A stretch of 64,000 bases of DNA from Dryas octopetala. Taxonomy: Eukaryota; Streptophyta; Magnoliopsida; Rosales; Rosaceae. Every line of letters starts with the position of its first letter. Position 1 is the first letter of the stretch. Both the position numbers and the translations under genes were made by a program. The notes beneath the pieces were generated by a model that worked only from the letters and a program-made list of their open reading frames with translations, ran no database searches and had not been told where the DNA came from. This document shows, piece after piece, positions 11,561-24,477 of the stretch. The stretch is from contig OY992833.1 in NCBI GenBank assembly GCA_963921425.1, positions 22,343,454-22,407,453 on the forward strand, written 5' to 3'.

Positions 11561-11615
11561 AGTGACAAAGAGTCTGTGTTTTGCGCGCTTTGTGATTCAG
11601 AGAGAACGAGAAAAA

Positions 11616-14600
11616 ATGTCAGGCCCTCAGTGCTGCTCAAACCCACCAACCCTAGACCCATCTGGAGGATCCGGCCATGTTGAAAAGCTTGGTGGTCTCG
11701 ACTCCTATGTCACTGGCTCCCCTCACTCCAAGCTTGCCATTCTTCTCGTCTCTGACATTTTTGGTACTTTCCCACCACTTCAAAAATCTCTGTTCTTTTT
11801 TTTGTTTGGTTTAGTATTTTGTATTTTTGATTCATTCTATGATGTGGGTTATTGTGTATTTGAGTGGCCTGTGTGTGTTTTTGGTTTAACGGGCACTGAT
11901 TATTATTTTTTTGGTTGTATATGCTGATGGGGGATCTGGATATGTTTGGTTGACTGATGAAGGAATCAACTTTTGACATTTTCCTTTTTCCTTTTTCTTT
12001 GTGGATGATCTTTTCTGTTTCCGTTGTTGATAATCTAGCCTCGATGATATTCCATTTGGTCATGAAAATGGGTCTTTGTTAATCTTTTGTGACATAAAGC
12101 TTTTATATTTGGCCTTTGGGTATTTACTTGTTTTTTCAATATACTATTTACTTGTGTCCCCAGTTCTGTGTCTTTCTTTCTTCGTTTTCTTTTAATCATG
12201 ATTTCTGTTTTCATTCTTTCCCCGTTTGGGTGCTTGAAATTGGGAATGAAGTAGTGATGTTAGCGTAAAATAATTCATATACGATCCTTCAAACCATCTG
12301 TCTCTACTATATAATTGCTTGCTGTGATATTTTATCACCACACCACTTGTTAATAACTTAATATTACATGTTGATCTGCTATGCAGGATATGACGCTCCA
12401 AACTTGAGGTATGGCTTAATCCCATATCTGTTTTTTACCGCTCAGTTATTTCTATCGTTTTTTTCTTGAATTTGAACCTTTTTTATGTTGTCCCTTTTCT
12501 AATATCAACTCTGCACCATCAGTCACACTTGCTGATTGAATTTGATGACTTAGTGAACACTTTGAAACAGTTTACTTAATGCGTACAATTGTTAAGGGAG
12601 AAAAGGTTATAATAGGTCTATAAGTAACTAAATTTTGAAAAATAGCTACAACCATTAGTTTCAGATTGTCTATCAAATATAGCAACTTTCAACTTTATAC
12701 TATAATGAAGGATTCCAAAATCAGAGATTTTTTTTTTAACATTTGTGTTATTCACCCAAATCACTATATAGTTAGTATGTTTCCAAAATATCATTTTTTA
12801 TTTATAGGAATGTTTCCTAAATATCAAATACACTTTACTAATGCCACCTGCCTTCTGTTGTAAAGGAAGCTTGCAGACAAAGTTGCAGCTGCTGGGTTCT
12901 TTGTTGTGGTCCCTGACTTCTTTCAAGGAAGCCCTTTTGTACCTGGCGAAGATGGGTCCTATGCCGGTCTACCTGCTTGGATAAAAGATCATGGACCGGT
13001 TGGTTTTTTTTATTTTGATGCAAATCAATAATTTTTTTTATTTATAAATTAAGTACTTATACATGTATCGCTTTGTGATTCTTGAATTGAAATAAAATTT
13101 TCAGATACTTATTCGAAAATTCTCATTTTAGGCTGTTTGAAGTTGAAGATGTGTGTGGATTCAGCTTGGCAGTCCCATTATTGTTGTTGTTTTAAACTTT
13201 ATACGGTTTTTAACCACTCTGCTTCTTATCAAAAAAATTAAATGCTATGCTAGGCTGTTTCCACCTTTTGTGTGACAATGGTTAAATATGTGGACCTGAT
13301 ATTGTGGTGTTTTAAGAGTTGCTATGCAATTTTTGAGTGTTCAAGTATTGTTAAAATATTTAGCTTCCAAACTCTTGTTTTTGTATTGGTAGGACAAGGC
13401 ATCCGAAGATGTAAAACCAATACTTGAAGCTTTAAAAAGTAAAGGTGTTTCTGCAATTGGGGCTGCAGGCTTCTGTTGGGGGGGTGAGATCATTTTCTTT
13501 TCCCTTAACTTCTATGCTTTATTTTTCTGTATATACGTATATATATGTGATTTATTAGTTGTTTTTTCAGCTTAACAAAAATGTCTCATATTTAAACATT
13601 GTTTTGTGGGGGCTAACACTTAGGCTGTGTTTTACTTCACATTCTCAATTCATTAGTTCAACCAATATGGAAAATATTGTTTCAGTTGACGTTGAATTAT
13701 TTGTCCTGTTCTCAGCCAAGGTTGTGGTTGAACTTGCAAAGCATGACTTTATCCAAGCTGCTGTTCTATGTCATCCTTCATTCGTCACTCTGGATGATAT
13801 CAAGGGTAAGATTTTTTATTTTTTTTTCTTTTCTTTGTATTGTGCCATGGCAGCAGGGGGCAGCCATGGCCACCACTTGTGGGGGTGTATAAGTAATTCT
13901 GTTTGAGAGTTTTCTGGTAATAAAAATTTTCTTCACACTAAGAAAGGTGATAGAAGCCCTCTAATTATGTTGGTTTTCGAAGATGGTGTATAAGTAATTC
14001 TGTTTGAGAGTTTTCTGGTAATAAATTTTTTCTTCACACTAAGAAAGGTGTAAAATAGAAGCACTCTAATTATGTTGGTTTTCGAAGATGGTGTATAAGT
14101 AATTCTGTTTGAGAGTTTTCTGGTAATAAAATTTTTCTTCACATTAAGAAAGGTGTAAAATAGAAGCACTCTAATACTGTTGGTTAAAGAAGATATTAGA
14201 GGAAGATCAAAAATGTGATATTCAGTCTCAGTTTATTGATACATTCCTGGAACTACTTTCAGCGGTTAAGGTTCCCATTTCTATACTCGGAGCTGAGATT
14301 GATCAGATGTCTCCACCCGAAGTTGTGAAACAATTTGAAGAGGCTTTAACTGCAAAGTCTGAGGTAGGAATATCCTTCATCAAAACAGTCTTCAATAATT
14401 TTAATGCCCTTGTTGATTTTAATCATGGATTTTGTCTTTCTTATTATGACATGCAATTAAGTCATGGTTTATATGTAGAACTTGCCCTTACCAACCTTTA
14501 CAAAACCAACTTGTAAGGGAATAGTTCCCAAGAGCTTATATACTATGCTAAGATATTCTATGTTTTCAATGTGGGACATTTGTGATATGACAAATTACCT

Positions 14601-14901
14601 CAACTGTTTGGGGTCAGATGAAAATATTTGGCTCCTTTAAATAAGGGTTCAATAGAGTTATACACAAGACCTTGATGGGGAAAGAGGAACCACTGTGGTA
14701 GCTGGTAGTGATTAAAATTTTAAAGTTGTTGAAATGACTGTTGGTTTCATGGAATCACAGATTAAAAGCCATGTGAAGATATTCCCAAAAGTGGTTCATG
14801 GGTGGACCGTGAGGTACAATGTTGAAGACGAAGAAGCTGTGAAGGTTGCTGAGGAGGCTCATCAAAACTTGTTGGAGTGGTTCTTGAGCCATTGCAAGTG
14901 A
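11616..14901 (+). CDS. Dienelactone hydrolase family alpha/beta hydrolase, copy A
   Basis: Seven exons: 11616-11763, 12387-12408, 12866-12998, 13393-13483, 13716-13805, 14263-14363, 14761-14901; all introns are GT-AG and the frame is kept, giving 241 residues. The predicted triad of the DLH family is Cys129 in the nucleophile elbow GFCWG, Asp175 in GAEIDQ, and His208 in VVHGW. There is no signal peptide or membrane segment, so it is probably cytosolic. Relatives are Arabidopsis At3g23570 and At3g23600, often labelled endo-1,3;1,4-beta-glucanase-like. The natural substrate is not known, and the family acts on esters or lactones. Exon 2 has only 22 bases, and no single ORF shows the gene. By eye it differs from copy C at two coding positions (one silent, one in the stop codon). 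It is paired head to tail with copy B. Confidence 0.95.
13884..14185 (+). repeat. Three tandem copies of a ~101-105-bp repeat in intron 5 of DLH-A
   Basis: The word GGTGTATAAGTAATTCTG starts at 13884, 13985 and 14090. Each copy runs through a GAGAGTTTTCTGGTAATAAA block and a TTCTTCACA block to CTCTAAT. DLH-C has only two copies, at 36848 and 36949, so the number changed after the segmental duplication. Confidence 0.88.
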
Positions 14902-15808
14902 ATGGTATCATCACTTTAGTGTTCTATCGTCACTTGAGATGAGAACTGTGTGGACCTTATCTTATCAACTGCTTTTTATTCATAATGGTTAAATAATGCC
15001 TGCACTACTATCTATGTACCAATATATAGATGTAAATTTTTGTTGTTTGGAGAGTAAAGGGTTGAAATGCATTGTTTGAAGTGAACACCGAATGGTGTCA
15101 TCAATAATGTATTCTACTGTCATTTAAGATGAGAGCAGTGTGCATGGCCACAAAAAGATGAGGGCAGTGTGGAGCTTAGAGCATCTGCAGTGGTTGTTTT
15201 GGTATTTATTGAACTGAACTGCTTTGTAGTGGTGTAGTTCAATAGCTTCAGATCAATAACTATATTTTTTAAAATATTTTTTTACATACTCAAATAGTCA
15301 AATGACATAAAATGGATAAATTTAGTTACGATAAAAATTATACCATTAAAATAGTCTCAAAGAGATCTTTAAAAAAGATATCAATTTTGGATATATTTTT
15401 AAAAATTTAATTTCATGCCCAACTTTTATATTTAGATATTCTCAAAAAAATTGTATATTTAAATAATTTTCAATGTTATAAGTTTTTAACAAACAAGAAA
15501 ATATCTAGGCAAAGGGAGGTAACAAAAATTGTAGTACATTTATTAAATGGATAGAAGAAATGATACATTTATTTAAAAAAATAAAAAATAAAAAAGAAGA
15601 GAGGCATTAGAGTAAAAGTTCAAAAATTTAAGACGAGAGACAAGGAGATATAATGTAATTCATGTGTTGACATGAGAGAGGTTGTAGAGATATATACTTT
15701 TTAACATGATGGGCGAGCTTATTAAAATGAATTTTACTTCAGAGTTTATATTTGTGATCTATAAAATGAAATATTGATCTTCAATTTGAAATGAACTCTA
15801 CCACTGCA
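14902..15808. other. 3' flank of DLH-A, no gene seen
   Basis: AT-rich DNA shared with unit 2 (37771 onward), without a supportable gene. It carries the empty site (TGTATTCTAC at about 15108) of the MITE found at 37969 in unit 2. Confidence 0.55.
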
Positions 15809-16361
15809 TTTGCAAATTTTTTTTTTTTTGCACACCCCTCCTAAACAAAAAAAAAAAAACAAAAAACAAAATGAAAAGACACACACACCCCCTCTCTCTC
15901 TCTCTCCTTCCCTCTTTCCTCTCTCCCTTTTTGCCTTTCTCTGCAAACACACCCCTTCCTCCTTCTTCCCCTTCCCTTGCTCTCTCCTAGATCCACCAAC
16001 CTAGCCAAGTCCAACCCATCCCTCCTCTTTCCTCCCCCTGCAACCCACCGCCAGCCTCCAGATCGAAAATTTCTGTCAACCTTGGCGGCCTCCCTTTCCA
16101 TCCGGCTAGAGGGCTGGGTGAGTGAGAGAGAGAGTGAGAGGGAAGAGAAAAAGAGAAAGGGAAAGAGAAACAGAGAGAAAAGGAAGAGAAAAAGAAAGAT
16201 AGATGGAGAGGGAGGAGGAGGTTCGCCGACGAATCCGGCAACATAGGCGACTGTGTACAGGGTGGGTCGGGTACTTCCAAATTTTAGAAAAGGATAGAGG
16301 ATGTATTGACAGAAAAATAGAGAAAATGGTATGCAAAAAAAAAAAAAAATTGGTGTGCAAA
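15809..16361. mobile_element. Unit-1-specific insertion with inverted ends and a CT/GA-rich core (non-autonomous element, type unclear)
   Basis: The sequence is absent from unit 2 near 38990. The ends are inverted: TTTGCAAAT followed by a T run and GCACACC on the left, and GGTATGC with an A run, then GGTGTGCAAAT, on the right. The core is pyrimidine-rich, then purine-rich, and gives only low-complexity ORFs. The target duplication is not clear (possibly GCAAAT). Confidence 0.5.
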
Positions 16362-17079
16362 TAACAGTACTCCTATTTTTGTATAAGGTTTTTGGTGTTT
16401 GGCGTTTGGTTGATGGTTTAATTCTGTGATCCTAATTTTAGATTCCATTTTATGCTCTCTTAAGTTTAAGTTCTGTTAATTGTTGGTGCATAATACAGAA
16501 TAAAGAATATGTCATTTCAACGGGTTTGGTGTTATGCTTATTGTCTTAAGCAAACCAATCATCCAAACGAGTCCACATCAATTAATTATGAATTGGTTTT
16601 TATAATCATTTTGGATCATATTGATTATTAATAATGACACGCCAATAAGTTTGGACTTTGGACTTTGGAGCGCCTTGGTATTGGCCATGCCGTTTGTTGA
16701 AGGCTTGCAGCTCCATGGTCAAAATGGCCACCCAATGAGTTTTTATTTTTATTTTTTTGAAGTTCGAAAACCATAAAACAATTCAAATGTATACTAAGTA
16801 ATACATGATGAGTGAGATGTTACTAATATACCATGGTTAATGGTTGTCTCTTAATGAGAGAAACTTATCTATCACTAGATAGAGAGAGATGACATCTCTA
16901 TATTTTTCTTATTGGCTCTTTCTCTTTTCTCTCCTCTCTTTCTTCTCTTTCTCTCCTCTCATTCTTCTCTCTTTCTCTCTTTACTATGACACCAGCCTAT
17001 TCCTACAGGGACATGCAAGTTATTTTCCTATGTAATATCAAATCTCTTGAAACCGATGAAAGTTTTTCCATTATTTCAT
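16362..17079. other. Intergenic between DLH-A and DLH-B, unit-specific indels
   Basis: Two stretches here (about 16520-16675 and 16855-17030, the second CT-rich) have no counterpart in unit 2. No target duplications are visible, so they may be deletions in unit 2 rather than insertions. No gene is seen. Confidence 0.5.
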
Positions 17080-17205
17080 AAATAGACTCTTCTATGGGCA
17101 TGTCCCAATGGAACATCTCTCACATGAGGTAGAATCCACATGATTGTGGGATCCACCTCATGTGAGAGATGTCCCATTGAGGCATGCCCCATGGAAGATT
17201 TAGTT
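17080..17205. mobile_element. 126-bp foldback mini-MITE with 9-bp target duplication
   Basis: The 9-bp duplication TTATTTCAT lies at 17071-17079 and 17206-17214, and unit 2 has the single empty site near 39423. The arms form a long hairpin (CATCTCTCACATGAGGT pairs with its complement around a ~25-bp loop). A 9-bp duplication suggests Mutator-type transposase mobilised it. Confidence 0.8.
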
Positions 17206-17876
17206 TTATTTCATGTGATATATGTGCTTAAAAAAATACAGTTAAGAGTCATTAATTTTATTAAATTTATTCACCATATGATGTGTTACTTCAATTCATG
17301 TTAATGTTTTATTAATAATGTTGAGATCACCAAATCAAAAAAAAAAAAAAATGTTGAGATCACCAAGTTAATTTACTCACAAAATGATGTGTTATGCATG
17401 CCTATATCTTACTTGCAAAAATAAAAGAGGTTTAGATAGATTTGAGTCCAATCGGGAAGGTAAATCTTTATTCCATTGACAGGTAGAAGGTTCCTAGACT
17501 CCTACCTTCCCTTCCAAACTTACCAGGGCCACCGCTTAAAAGTTTCTACGTAAATTATTGTATTGATTTAGAATTTGATATATATATTTGTATGATTGTA
17601 TCCACGTAACACTAAAGATACTTTTGTTGGTCAGAACAAGAAAAAAAAAACAAAAAAGATACTTTTGTTGGCCCTGGGACTCTGGGAGTGCATATCACTT
17701 GCAATATGCCAATATGCACCTGCCAGTAATTTAGAAACCAGATGCTAACTACTCCACTAATTAAATAGTGGAGTAGTTAAATATCTAGTCTCCTAGCTTG
17801 ATTAAATAGTGGCAAAGAGTGTGTGAGTGTATGTGCACTTTGTGATTCAGAGATAAAGAAAAGAGAGAAATAGAGA

Positions 17877-20386
17877 ATGTCAGGCCCTCAGTGCTGCTCA
17901 AACCCACCAATCCTCAACCCATCCAGTGGATCCGGCCATGTTGAGAAGTTTGGGGGTCTCGAGTCCTATGTCACTGGCTCCCCTCACTCTAAGCTTGCCA
18001 TTCTTTTCCTCTCTGACATTTTTGGTACTTTCCCACCACTTCAAAAATCTCTTCTTCTTTTTTTCCCTTTAGTTCAGTATTTTCTAAATTTGTTCCTTCA
18101 TTCTGTGATATGGGTTATTTCCCTTGTGTATTTGAGTGGTCTGTTTGCGTTTTTGGTTTAGTGAGGACTGATTGTTAGGTTGTGTATGTTAATGGGTGCT
18201 CAAAGTTTGTTTGGTTGACTGATGAATAAAGGAATCAGGTTTGACTTGACATGTTTCTTTGCCATGCAGGATTTCAAGCTCCAAACTTGAGGTATGACTA
18301 GCTTATTCCCATATGATCTGTTTCTCTACAGCTAATTTATTTGTTTTTCATAGTCTGCTAGATGAGTTCTCTGGACCACTTTTCTTAAGTTTGAACCTAA
18401 ATTTTTATGTTGTCCCTTTTCTCATATCAACTCTGGGCCATCAGTTAGGCTGATTAAATTTGATGACTTGGTGGACACTGAAACAATTTACATGAAGAGT
18501 ACAATTGGTTATATAGGTTTTATATATATATGTAACCAAATTTTTGAAAGGGATATAGCAACTTTCATATCTCCCCTTGCTGATGCGTAGAAGATACCCA
18601 CCTGGATTTAGAGTGTTGACTCTACAATATAATGAAGGATAGTTCATCCTTCCAGTTTCCAACATCAGAATTTTCTTTGAAGAGCAGTTGTGTTATTGAT
18701 CACCTAAATCACTATGTGTATAGTTTGCATGTTTCCATAATACCATATACCATGCCTTCTGTTGTGAAGGAAGTTTGCAGACAAAGTTGCAGCTGCTGGA
18801 TTCTTTGTTGTGGTTCCTGACTTCTTTTATGGAGATCCTTTTGTACTTGGAGATGATGGGTCTTTTGACTCTCTACCTGTTTGGTTAAAAGATCATAGTC
18901 CGGTTGGTTCCTTAATTCAATTTATTTTGATGCTTATATCTATAAATTTCTTTGTAATTGAAGTACTTTACAAGTTTCTCTACATGATACTTGTACAAGT
19001 ATCACATTGAGATACTTGGATTTACAGTTTCATCTGGCACTACACTTTCAGATACTTATTGGGAATTTTTCATTTTGGGCTGTCTGATGTTGCGCTGTTA
19101 TAAAAATTGCTACAGAATTGTTGAGTGTTCAGATATTGTTAAAACTTTTACTTCTTTAAAGAATCATTTTTTGTATTGATAGGAGAAGGGATTCGAAGAT
19201 GCAAAACTAGTAATTGAAGCTTTAAAAAGTAAAGGCGTTTCTGTAGTTGGGGCTGCAGGCTTCTGTTGGGGCGGTGAGTTCATTTTCATTTTCTGTAAAC
19301 TTCTTTGTTACTTTTAGGTAATACGTTTATTTTTTTCGGTTCTGTTTAATAAAATGTCTCATATTTAGACAGTTTTTAACTTCACTTCCTCAATCCAGTA
19401 GTTCAACCTATGGTAAGTATTGTTTCTGCTGACATATTGAATCACTTGTCCTGTTCTCAGCAAAGGTTGTGGTTGAACTTGGAAAGCATGGCCACAACTT
19501 TATCAAAGCTGGTGTTTTGTTGCATCCTGCATTTACCACCGTGGATGATATCAAGGGTAAGACTTCTATATTTAGAGGGTGTAAAGCAGAAGCACCCCTT
19601 TATATTTTTCAGTATGGAAATATCAGAGGAACAGAAAAAAAGTTGGTATATATTATGATTCTTGCCACACAAAGATTGAGTCCTAGTTGATCAATGGATG
19701 ATGGAACTACTTTCAGAGGTTAAGGTTCCCATTGCTATACTTGGAGCTGAGATTGATCACATTACTCCACCTGAAGTCTTGAAACAATTTGAAGAGGTTT
19801 TGATTGCAAAAACTGAGGTATGAATGAATATCCTTCATCAAAACAGTCTTCAATACTTAATTTAGTGCCTCTGTTGACTTTCATCATGGACATTCCTTAG
19901 TCCTGTGATTTCAAAATTAGCATTTTAAAATTTTTCTAAAAATGATAGGAACACAATAAATTAGTTAGCAAACTCCATTTAAATAATGGTTCAATATAGT
20001 TGAACTGAAGACCTCCTCCTTCATACTAAGACTAAGGAAAACTTCTCTATCACGGTGTATACACCCTGCGCGTCTATTTCTCTCATCACGTGACCTAGCA
20101 CATGATAAGAGAGATAGACACAAAAGGGGTGTATACAAGCATAATGTGGAAACTCATTGATAAGAAAGAGAGGTACCACTGCTGTAGCTGGTAGTGATTT
20201 AAAATGTTGATTTATATGAACCAGTGTTGTTTTATGGAATCACAGATCAAAAGCTATGTGAAAATATTTCCAAAAGTGGAACATGGATGGACCACGAGGT
20301 ACAATGTTGAAGACGAAGCATCTGTTAAGTCTGCTGAGGAGGCTCATCAAGACTTGTTGGAGTGGTTCTTGGACCATCTCAAGTGA
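17877..20386 (+). CDS. Dienelactone hydrolase family alpha/beta hydrolase, copy B
   Basis: Seven exons: 17877-18024, 18270-18291, 18770-18902, 19183-19273, 19461-19556, 19717-19817, 20246-20386; 243 residues. The exon structure is identical to copy A except that exon 5 is six bases longer (GKHGHNFIKAG against AKHDFIQAA). The predicted triad is Cys129 (GFCWG), Asp177 (GAEIDH) and His210 (VEHGW). Protein differences from A are spread over the length (for example FQAP for YDAP, and FYGDPFVLGDDGSFDSLPVWL for FQGSPFVPGEDGSYAGLPAWI), so A and B separated long before the segment was copied. The changes near the pocket could alter substrate preference; that is inference. It lies 3 kb downstream of A on the same strand, with a similar TTAAATAGTG core promoter about 70 bp before the ATG. 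Confidence 0.95.
20055..20136. repeat. Foldback repeat in intron 6 of DLH-B
   Basis: TGTATACACCC...CTATTTCTCTCATCACGTG pairs with CACATGATAAGAGAGATAG...GGGTGTATACA. The same hairpin is in DLH-D (42238-42319), so it predates the segmental duplication. Confidence 0.75.
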
Positions 20387-23300
20387 ATGGCACTGTTCAT
20401 TGTCACTTAAGATGAGAACAGTGTGGAGTTTATCTTTTCATCTGCTTTGTATCTGTAATGGTTAAATAATGCCTGCACTTTTTATGTGCCAATATACGTA
20501 TGTAAATGTTAGCTGCTTGGGGTACAGGTTTTCAATGCATCATTGCATTGCTTAAAGTATTGGTTTTTAACCTAATGGACACAAGAAAAATGCAGCAGGG
20601 TTTTGTGGAATGTTTATCTGATGAATAAAATACTATGGCATTTTCACAAACTAGGGTATTTGGATCGCATATTTAGTGTGTTTTGACCAGATATTAGATA
20701 TGTTATATTGTCCAACTATCAAATTGAATCACATATTTAGACAAGATTCTACCTTATTTATGATCCTAATCGATAATTAAGTTTTATAATCGATAATTTG
20801 ACAACTTAATATGTTAGACTATCATAAAAAAAAAAGATTTCCCAAATACTTTTTGTTTGTTAACAGTTGGAAACAACTTGGTAATGAATATTGGGTTCTT
20901 TCTTCTAAGGACACTCAAAGTGTCCAAAACACTCTTTGGGTGTTTTTTGTGTTTTAAGGGTAACATTTTGGGCTTTGTGTGGGGATTTGGTAGTGCATCT
21001 CATGGTACGTGCATGGGCTGGGCTTCTCTCAATGAATGTGGATAATGGGCTTTGGGTGTGTAGGTTTTTCAAGTTAAATGGACAGTTGGACACAAAAGTT
21101 TCTGTGCTTATCATGTTTGTGACGTGGAGGAAATCTGACGCTCCTACGAAGCATTTGGGGAACACGCTTGGTCAGCAAATGGTGCAACGCAGCACTCAGA
21201 TGTGGGCCCCTTTTGACAGTGTCACACTGTCACTATGTTTACACTTTACATCATGGAAAAAGCGCATGGAATCATCACCTATCCGATTTTATTACTATTT
21301 CTCCTCTTTCTAATCATTTCCACTTCCCCACATATTCTTCGTGGACGATAAGAATACTTGGGTGAATTGTATTATAATATATAACATTTGGGGCGGGCTC
21401 TAATAATTAATAAATAACATGAATGCGGGTGTCGGCATGGTGCATATATGATATCGACACATTATTAATTGACTGCAGCACATCTAGATTTCGACTATAA
21501 CACATCTCGATTTTGTGTGTCGACACCATGTTCACACTATGTTGACACCATGTTCGCACTATGTTGACATCTACATTCATGCTTATTTACTGTTCATCTG
21601 CATTAGAGTATGCTAGGTAGCACCACTTATCTCATCTCATCTCCATATAAAATGTAAAATATTTAACACATTCTCAATAATGTGCATATTATTTTGGAGA
21701 GGAATCCTCGAATAAATAAAACTTTGTATAAATAAAATGAGATCATGAATTTCTTTATCTATTGTCAATTAATTTTAAATTAAATATTTTAATTTTTTAA
21801 TATACCAAACATAAAAAATGAAATCTCATACTCGTTCTCAAATTCTCATTCATGCAAAACAAACTCTACCTTAAAGACTAGGGCTTTTGGACAATGACAA
21901 CGAGTGATTTCATGGAAGACTCAGGCCAATGACAACTCCTCAACTATGCTCTTGGAATTGGAGAAAACTAAATGCACTTTAGACACATTGTCGAGCACTA
22001 TTGTTTTATGAAAAATGTTTGGGTCTTTACATTTAACAAGTCATTGCTCCTTACAAAGTTACAAGTTAATACAATTTGAAATGTATCCAATTGTTTTTTA
22101 TTTTCTTGTAATTAGTTACCAATTCATTATTATAAGTTCATACGTTTCAAATTGTAATTTAACTTGTAAAAAGGAATTAAATGTAAAACAATATTATAAG
22201 TTAATATTGTTGTTTTATCAGTCTATGATGGTGGGGATAATTGGCAATCTTTGGATGGGAAAGTCTTTGGCCAAGATGCATTGCTTAGCCTTGTTGTTAA
22301 AGGTTAAAGGTTTTCAATGAGAGTGGCCCCCCTCTCACTTGGATGCTCTAATCGAGATCACAATCCACAGCTTGGAACAATTTGTACCCAAAATGCTTCA
22401 AAAAAGGACAGAGTTATATGACTTCCTGCAAGCAATGGTACCTGTTCAGCTCGCTCTACCTGGCAAGCTATTAGTTCCTCTAAACTTTGTAAACAACATA
22501 AATCATAAGATAAAAATAATTTGGGTATTTGTGTGCCTTATTTATGGCTTCCAATTCAGTATGAGATTCTCATTTGGAGATCCCATGTGATGCACATGCA
22601 CCTGGGTATTCAATGAATGGTGAATGTTTATATTCAGTGAATGAGTTTAAATTATTTTATTACTGCCCATTTCCAGTTACCAATGGATAATATTCATTCT
22701 TCCATCAAAGTTCAGACTGATTTATTTCCTTATTTACTTTAGTTTTTGGCTAAAATTCTAGATGGTTGGTTATTTTTATCTGAGTAGACGGTTGGTTTGA
22801 GAAATATATTTTTTATTTATTTAGTAAAACTTTCATGACACATTGGGTTAGTTACACCACTTGATGATGTATCAGTTACACAGAATAATTTTTTGTTATT
22901 AACATAATTCCCAAAACGTATTCAAGCATTGTAAGTAAGGGTAAATATTTATTACCATTGACTAAAAGTATTAGTTGAAATTGGCTTTTGGACTCCTAAA
23001 CCTTACTTAAGACCCGTAAATCTACCCAACACATTACTAATATGGGATTGAGACTTAGGAATATCACTATATCGCCTTCTTTAGAGGTTGGCACATAACT
23101 TCACTTGGAGATAAATTATACATATTGCACTTATACTAATGGATAGACTTTTTTAATGTAGCGCATAACTATTTATCTGTCTATGAATTCACGTTGCACT
23201 GTAGTGTATAGGATGACATCGTTTCTTTCATGGTTAAAGAGTTGTAGTTCATCAATGGCAACAAAAAAAAAAAAAAAAGAGTTGTTGTTCATCAATGGCA

Positions 23301-23900
23301 AAGAAAAAAAAAATTGTTGTTCATAAGTACCTAGAACTGTCCACCACATTATCGATACAGAATTTAGGAATATCACATTATCTATGACTTAGGAACTCTA
23401 TCTATGGCTTACATTGTCGATGTCGGTCTATAGGACCCCCTCAATTTATTAACTTTAATATTACCAAGTAATTGTCATATACGATTCCATCTATCTATGG
23501 ATGAACCTCTAAACCATTATTGGTAGCAATTAGCTTCATCTTTTCTTTTTTTTTCTCTCTTTCTTTTTCTTTCTTAATGAAAATTGGTAATATTATATTA
23601 ATTTACTTCAAAGAAATAACCAGGTCGGTGGCATGAATGACACCAACCCCTTTTATAAGGGTTAAATAATTTCTCACATCTTAATTGACAAAAAATCAAG
23701 TTTTCTAGATATGGACCTTCTTCATCATTCATCACATAAAAAATGTCAAATACAACTAAGATCTAGTTGGATGAAATGGTTTATAATAAAGAATTTATAT
23801 TTAAGTTTCTAGTGTAGTTTATTTAATTATACAGTTATACTTTTAAAATATTAGTTTCTTAGGTTAATAAAATCTACATATAACTTTGATTAAGATACTA
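20387..23900. other. 3' flank of DLH-B, no gene seen
   Basis: Several short ORFs here (20857-21313, 22015-22590) recur in unit 2, but only because the whole segment was copied. Indels between the units break their frames, and I recognise no protein in them. A poly-A-rich direct repeat built on GAGTTGTNGTTCATCAATGGCAA lies at 23238-23300. Confidence 0.5.
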
Positions 23901-23905
23901 AAGAG

Positions 23906-24477
23906 TGTTAGATAATTTTCAAATATTTGTAATTTGAATTGAATCAATGTGTCATTTGGGAAAGGTTACTAAACTTTCTGTAGAGGTGTTTTATATTCAT
24001 AGAGTCATAACCTTTCATGAAAAGGTATGATTCAAATGGTATCATACCTCTTGAATAAATATTTCAAATGAATGGTTGCTATACCATTTCATGAAAGGGC
24101 ACATTGGATTCATTATAAAAAGAGAAGTTCTCTACAGAATTTTTTACAGAAAAAACAACTATTATCTCATTCTCCATCTTTTCACCAAATCAAATACAAA
24201 GAACTAATTTCTGCAGTTTTAGTTCTTTGTGAAACTTGAGTATTCTTGTTATATCCATTTGTGTGTTTGGTTTGTTTTTGGTTGTGTAGGACATTAACAA
24301 ACAATAGTGTTACTAGGCTTCATTGTATCCACAAGGCATATTTGCAAATCCCTCTACACACAAGAAGTGGGGGCAAATATTGTCTGAAAGAAAGCGTTGT
24401 TCAACGTGCCTTGAAGCAAGTTTCTATCATCATTTCAGCAGCCACAACTCACAAGAACTCCAACAATTTTTCCAACA
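23906..24477. mobile_element. Solo LTR (572 bp) with 5-bp target duplication
   Basis: The sequence begins TGTTAG and ends CCAACA. It is flanked by AAGAG at 23901-23905 and 24478-24482, and unit 2 has the uninterrupted site (ACTAAAGAGAAAAGTG at about 46580). A TATA-like ATTATAAAAAGAG lies near 24114, as expected in an LTR. No internal retroelement sequence is attached, so it is best read as a solo LTR left by LTR-LTR recombination. Its orientation is probably plus. Confidence 0.85.

Noticed and set aside
15810-16360. Overlapping ORFs of 64-97 codons on both strands
   Set aside because: Simple-sequence CT/GA tract inside a unit-1-specific insertion; the translations are low complexity only.
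20857-22590. ORFs of 62-125 codons conserved at 43018-45167
   Set aside because: Their conservation follows from the recent copying of the whole segment. Indels break frames between copies, and no family is recognisable.
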